A stretch of 7,144 bases of DNA from Candidatus Zhuqueibacterota bacterium RBG_16_48_16. Its GTDB lineage: Bacteria > Zhuqueibacterota > Zhuqueibacteria > Residuimicrobiales > Sediminimicrobiaceae. The position numbers and the translations under genes are program-made. Below are positions 5,153-7,144 of this stretch, one piece after another; position 1 is the first letter of the stretch; every line of letters begins with the position of its first letter. The stretch covers positions 1-7,144 of the forward strand of contig METF01000059.1 in assembly GCA_001771235.1 (NCBI GenBank), in the 5' to 3' direction. The notes below the pieces were generated by a model. That model saw nothing but the letters and a program-made list of their open reading frames with translations, was not told where the DNA came from and did no database searches.

Positions 5153-7144
5153 ATGAGGGAGCATAAGAGAATTTCTCGGATAGTCACCCTGCTATTTTGT
5201 GTCGCGATTTATCTGCTCAATAGTGCGCATTTATTCGCCGAGGAACAAATTGAAAAGCCGACTTTTTCTGTAGAACGCGGATTTTACTCCAAACCGTTTG
5301 ATCTCACTATCTCATCGCATGATGAGGATGCGGTATTGAAATATACCCTGGATGGCTCTGATCCACGATTCTCAGCTTCAGCATCCAACGCCGCATCGCC
5401 GGTGGTGCTCACCGTCAATCCGGAAGATACATCCAAACGGTACATGGCGCCGGGCGTGATTGTTCGCGCCGTCGCCTGCGTCGAGGATACCTCTTTTAGC
5501 GAGGTGGAAACGCATACGTACTTATTCATTAACAAAGCAGCCGAGTTGTCGCCAGACGGTGTAAAGCCGGGCCGAGGCTGGCCGGAACCAAACGATCGCG
5601 GAGGCGCTCACTACTATGACTATGGATTCGATCCGAATGTGTTGGATGATCCGCGCTATAAAGGCAAGATAGAAGAAGCCCTTCTTTCAATCCCGTCCCT
5701 TTCTTTTGTCACCGATTTGGCAAATCTGTTTGATCGGCGCACAGGGATATACGAATTCCCGAATAACCGTGGCATTGAGTGGGAGCGGCCGACGTCGGTT
5801 GAGCTTTTAAATCCTGATGGCACCGCCGGATTCCAAATAAACGCCGGCCTGCGAATCCGCGGCGGCTATAGTCGGCGCAATGTCAATCCCAAACATGCCT
5901 TTCGGCTGTTTTTCAGAGCCGAGTATGGGGCGGCCAACCTGGAATATCCATTGTTTGGCGATGAGGGCGTTGATCAGTTTGACAAAATTGATATCAGAAC
6001 CGGCCAAAATTATTCCTGGAGCTATGATGCCAGCGATAACGCCTATAACACCCTGACTCGCGATGTCTTTTCCCGTGACTTGCAGCGCGATATCGGACAA
6101 CCCTATACCAGAAGTCGATACTACCATCTTTATATCAATGGCGTTTACTGGGGACTGTTTCAATCGCAGGAACGACCGGAAGCTCGATTTGCGGCATCCT
6201 ATTTTGGCGGCGATCAGGAAGACTATGACGTTGTCAAGGTCGACGCTGGCTATGCACGATCCTACACGATTGAGGCGACGGATGGTAACTTGGACGCCTG
6301 GCAACAGGTGTGGCATAAGTGCCAGAACGGATTTGCATCGAACGAGAATTATTTTCAGCTCGCAGGATTCGGCGCTGACGGGCTGCCTGATCCTGATCTC
6401 CATCCCCTTGTCGACCTTGACAATCTTATCGATTATATGCTGGTCATTTTTTATACGGGCGATTTTGATGCCCCGGTGAGCAAATTTTTGCAGAACAAGG
6501 CACCCAATAATTTTTATGCCATCTATGACAGAAACAATCCCAAAGGATTTATCTTTTTTGCCCATGATTGCGAACACTCCTTGTTCACCGCGCCGGTTGG
6601 CCCCAGCATCGGCTTGTATGAAAACCGAGTAAACATCGGCAATATCACCGATCCGGCTTACCGCATGATCGTGAATGAGTCCAGTCGGTTTCATCCGCAG
6701 TGGCTTCATCATCGACTTGCCGACAATGCGGAATATAGAATGCGCTTTGCCGATCATGTCTACAAGCACTTTTTTAGCCACGGCGCCATGACACCGGAAT
6801 CTTCCATCCGGAGATTCATGCAGCGCGCTGATGAGATTGATATGGCCATCATTGCCGAGTCGGCGCGTTGGGGGGATGCTCAGGTTGCACGACCGCGCAC
6901 AAAGGATGACGATTGGTTGCCGGTTATTGATAATATCATAGATTACTTTTTTCCCGTTCGCACGGACATCGTATTAAGCCAATTGAAAGACGAAGGTCTC
7001 TATTCGAATATCGATCCGCCCATTTTCAGAGCGAACAATGTTGACCTAATCGATTCAAAGCTTGCAGTCACACCCGGCTTTAAGCTGGAGATCGTTAATC
7101 CCTATGATTCCGGATCCCTCGTTTACGCTTTGGATGGGCAAGAT
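5153..7144 (+). CDS. Secreted CotH kinase family protein with chitobiase C-terminal-like domains (3' end outside window)
   Basis: The frame is open to the window edge, giving 664 residues. ATG5153 is preferred: GGGAG lies 7 bases upstream and a signal peptide follows directly (MREHKR, hydrophobic core, cleavage after LFA, about residue 29). An in-frame ATG at 5114 would add 13 residues before it. Residues about 35-127 form a CHB_HEX_C/FN3_7-type beta domain (GFYSKPFDLTIS, YTLDGSDP). The CotH region spans about 180-600: GLRIRGGYS (232-240), PKHAFRLFFRAEYG (246-259) with the likely nucleotide-contacting lysine K247, YPLFGDE (265-271), HLYINGVYWGLFQSQERPE (325-343), and FIFFAHDCEHSL (466-477) in the place of the acidic metal-binding motif. 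A second CHB_HEX_C-type domain begins near 621 (YALDGQD at the edge). Spore CotH phosphorylates coat proteins; activity and substrate here are inferred. A sorting domain may lie beyond the window. Probably co-transcribed with the propeller gene. Confidence 0.9.
   Translation, partial: MREHKRISRIVTLLFCVAIYLLNSAHLFAEEQIEKPTFSVERGFYSKPFDLTISSHDEDAVLKYTLDGSDPRFSASASNAASPVVLTVNPEDTSKRYMAPGVIVRAVACVEDTSFSEVETHTYLFINKAAELSPDGVKPGRGWPEPNDRGGAHYYDYGFDPNVLDDPRYKGKIEEALLSIPSLSFVTDLANLFDRRTGIYEFPNNRGIEWERPTSVELLNPDGTAGFQINAGLRIRGGYSRRNVNPKHAFRLFFRAEYGAANLEYPLFGDEGVDQFDKIDIRTGQNYSWSYDASDNAYNTLTRDVFSRDLQRDIGQPYTRSRYYHLYINGVYWGLFQSQERPEARFAASYFGGDQEDYDVVKVDAGYARSYTIEATDGNLDAWQQVWHKCQNGFASNENYFQLAGFGADGLPDPDLHPLVDLDNLIDYMLVIFYTGDFDAPVSKFLQNKAPNNFYAIYDRNNPKGFIFFAHDCEHSLFTAPVGPSIGLYENRVNIGNITDPAYRMIVNESSRFHPQWLHHRLADNAEYRMRFADHVYKHFFSHGAMTPESSIRRFMQRADEIDMAIIAESARWGDAQVARPRTKDDDWLPVIDNIIDYFFPVRTDIVLSQLKDEGLYSNIDPPIFRANNVDLIDSKLAVTPGFKLEIVNPYDSGSLVYALDGQD

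Noticed and set aside
6063..6479. Plus-strand 138-codon frame within the CotH-like gene
   Set aside because: It is out of frame with the CotH motifs and shows no domain; it is an alternative-frame shadow.
5807..6781. Minus-strand open frame of 324 codons
   Set aside because: It lies wholly inside the CotH-like gene, whose plus-strand product carries clear family motifs. The minus product has no recognisable domain and no ribosome binding site that I could see.

Overview
The window looks like a chromosomal segment of a Gram-negative bacterium from the FCB (Bacteroidota-like) assemblage, most plausibly a Calditrichota/KSB1/Ignavibacteria-type lineage. The main clue is the 739-residue protein: a signal peptide, many propeller repeats, and a C-terminal sorting domain carrying the YQNYPNPFNP signature typical of type IX secretion system (T9SS) cargo in those groups. 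The taxonomic placement is inference from protein style; no rRNA or marker gene is present.

Layout. (1) Positions 2-1300 (+) encode a radical SAM enzyme, probably missing a few N-terminal residues at the left edge. (2) Convergent to it, 25 bases away, is a small membrane-anchored coiled-coil protein (1326-1613, -). (3) About 375 bases without a convincing gene follow (1614-1988). They hold a nested inverted repeat at 1830-1877 that could fold as an RNA leader for the next gene. (4) Positions 1989-2489 (+) encode a secreted DUF1579-like protein, followed by a perfect 12-bp hairpin. (5) A second non-coding stretch (2490-2827) has a bulged hairpin, and an inverted repeat that brackets a likely extended -10 promoter element. 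(6) Positions 2828-5047 (+) encode the propeller/T9SS protein, with 14 Ycf48/BNR-like repeats, i.e. enough for two seven-bladed propellers. (7) From 5153 to the right edge (+) runs a secreted CotH-kinase-family protein flanked by chitobiase C-terminal-like domains. It is open at the window end.

How the genes fit together. The last three genes all make exported proteins, and genes 6 and 7 (105 bases apart, no visible terminator between them) may be co-transcribed as a cell-surface or secreted module. The radical SAM gene and the small coiled-coil gene have no evident functional link to it. I see no mobile element, CRISPR array, tRNA or rRNA. No clearly new multi-gene system is evident. The items most worth a second look are the 2x7 propeller architecture next to the CotH-like kinase, the operator-like repeat around its promoter, and the poorly characterised radical SAM family.
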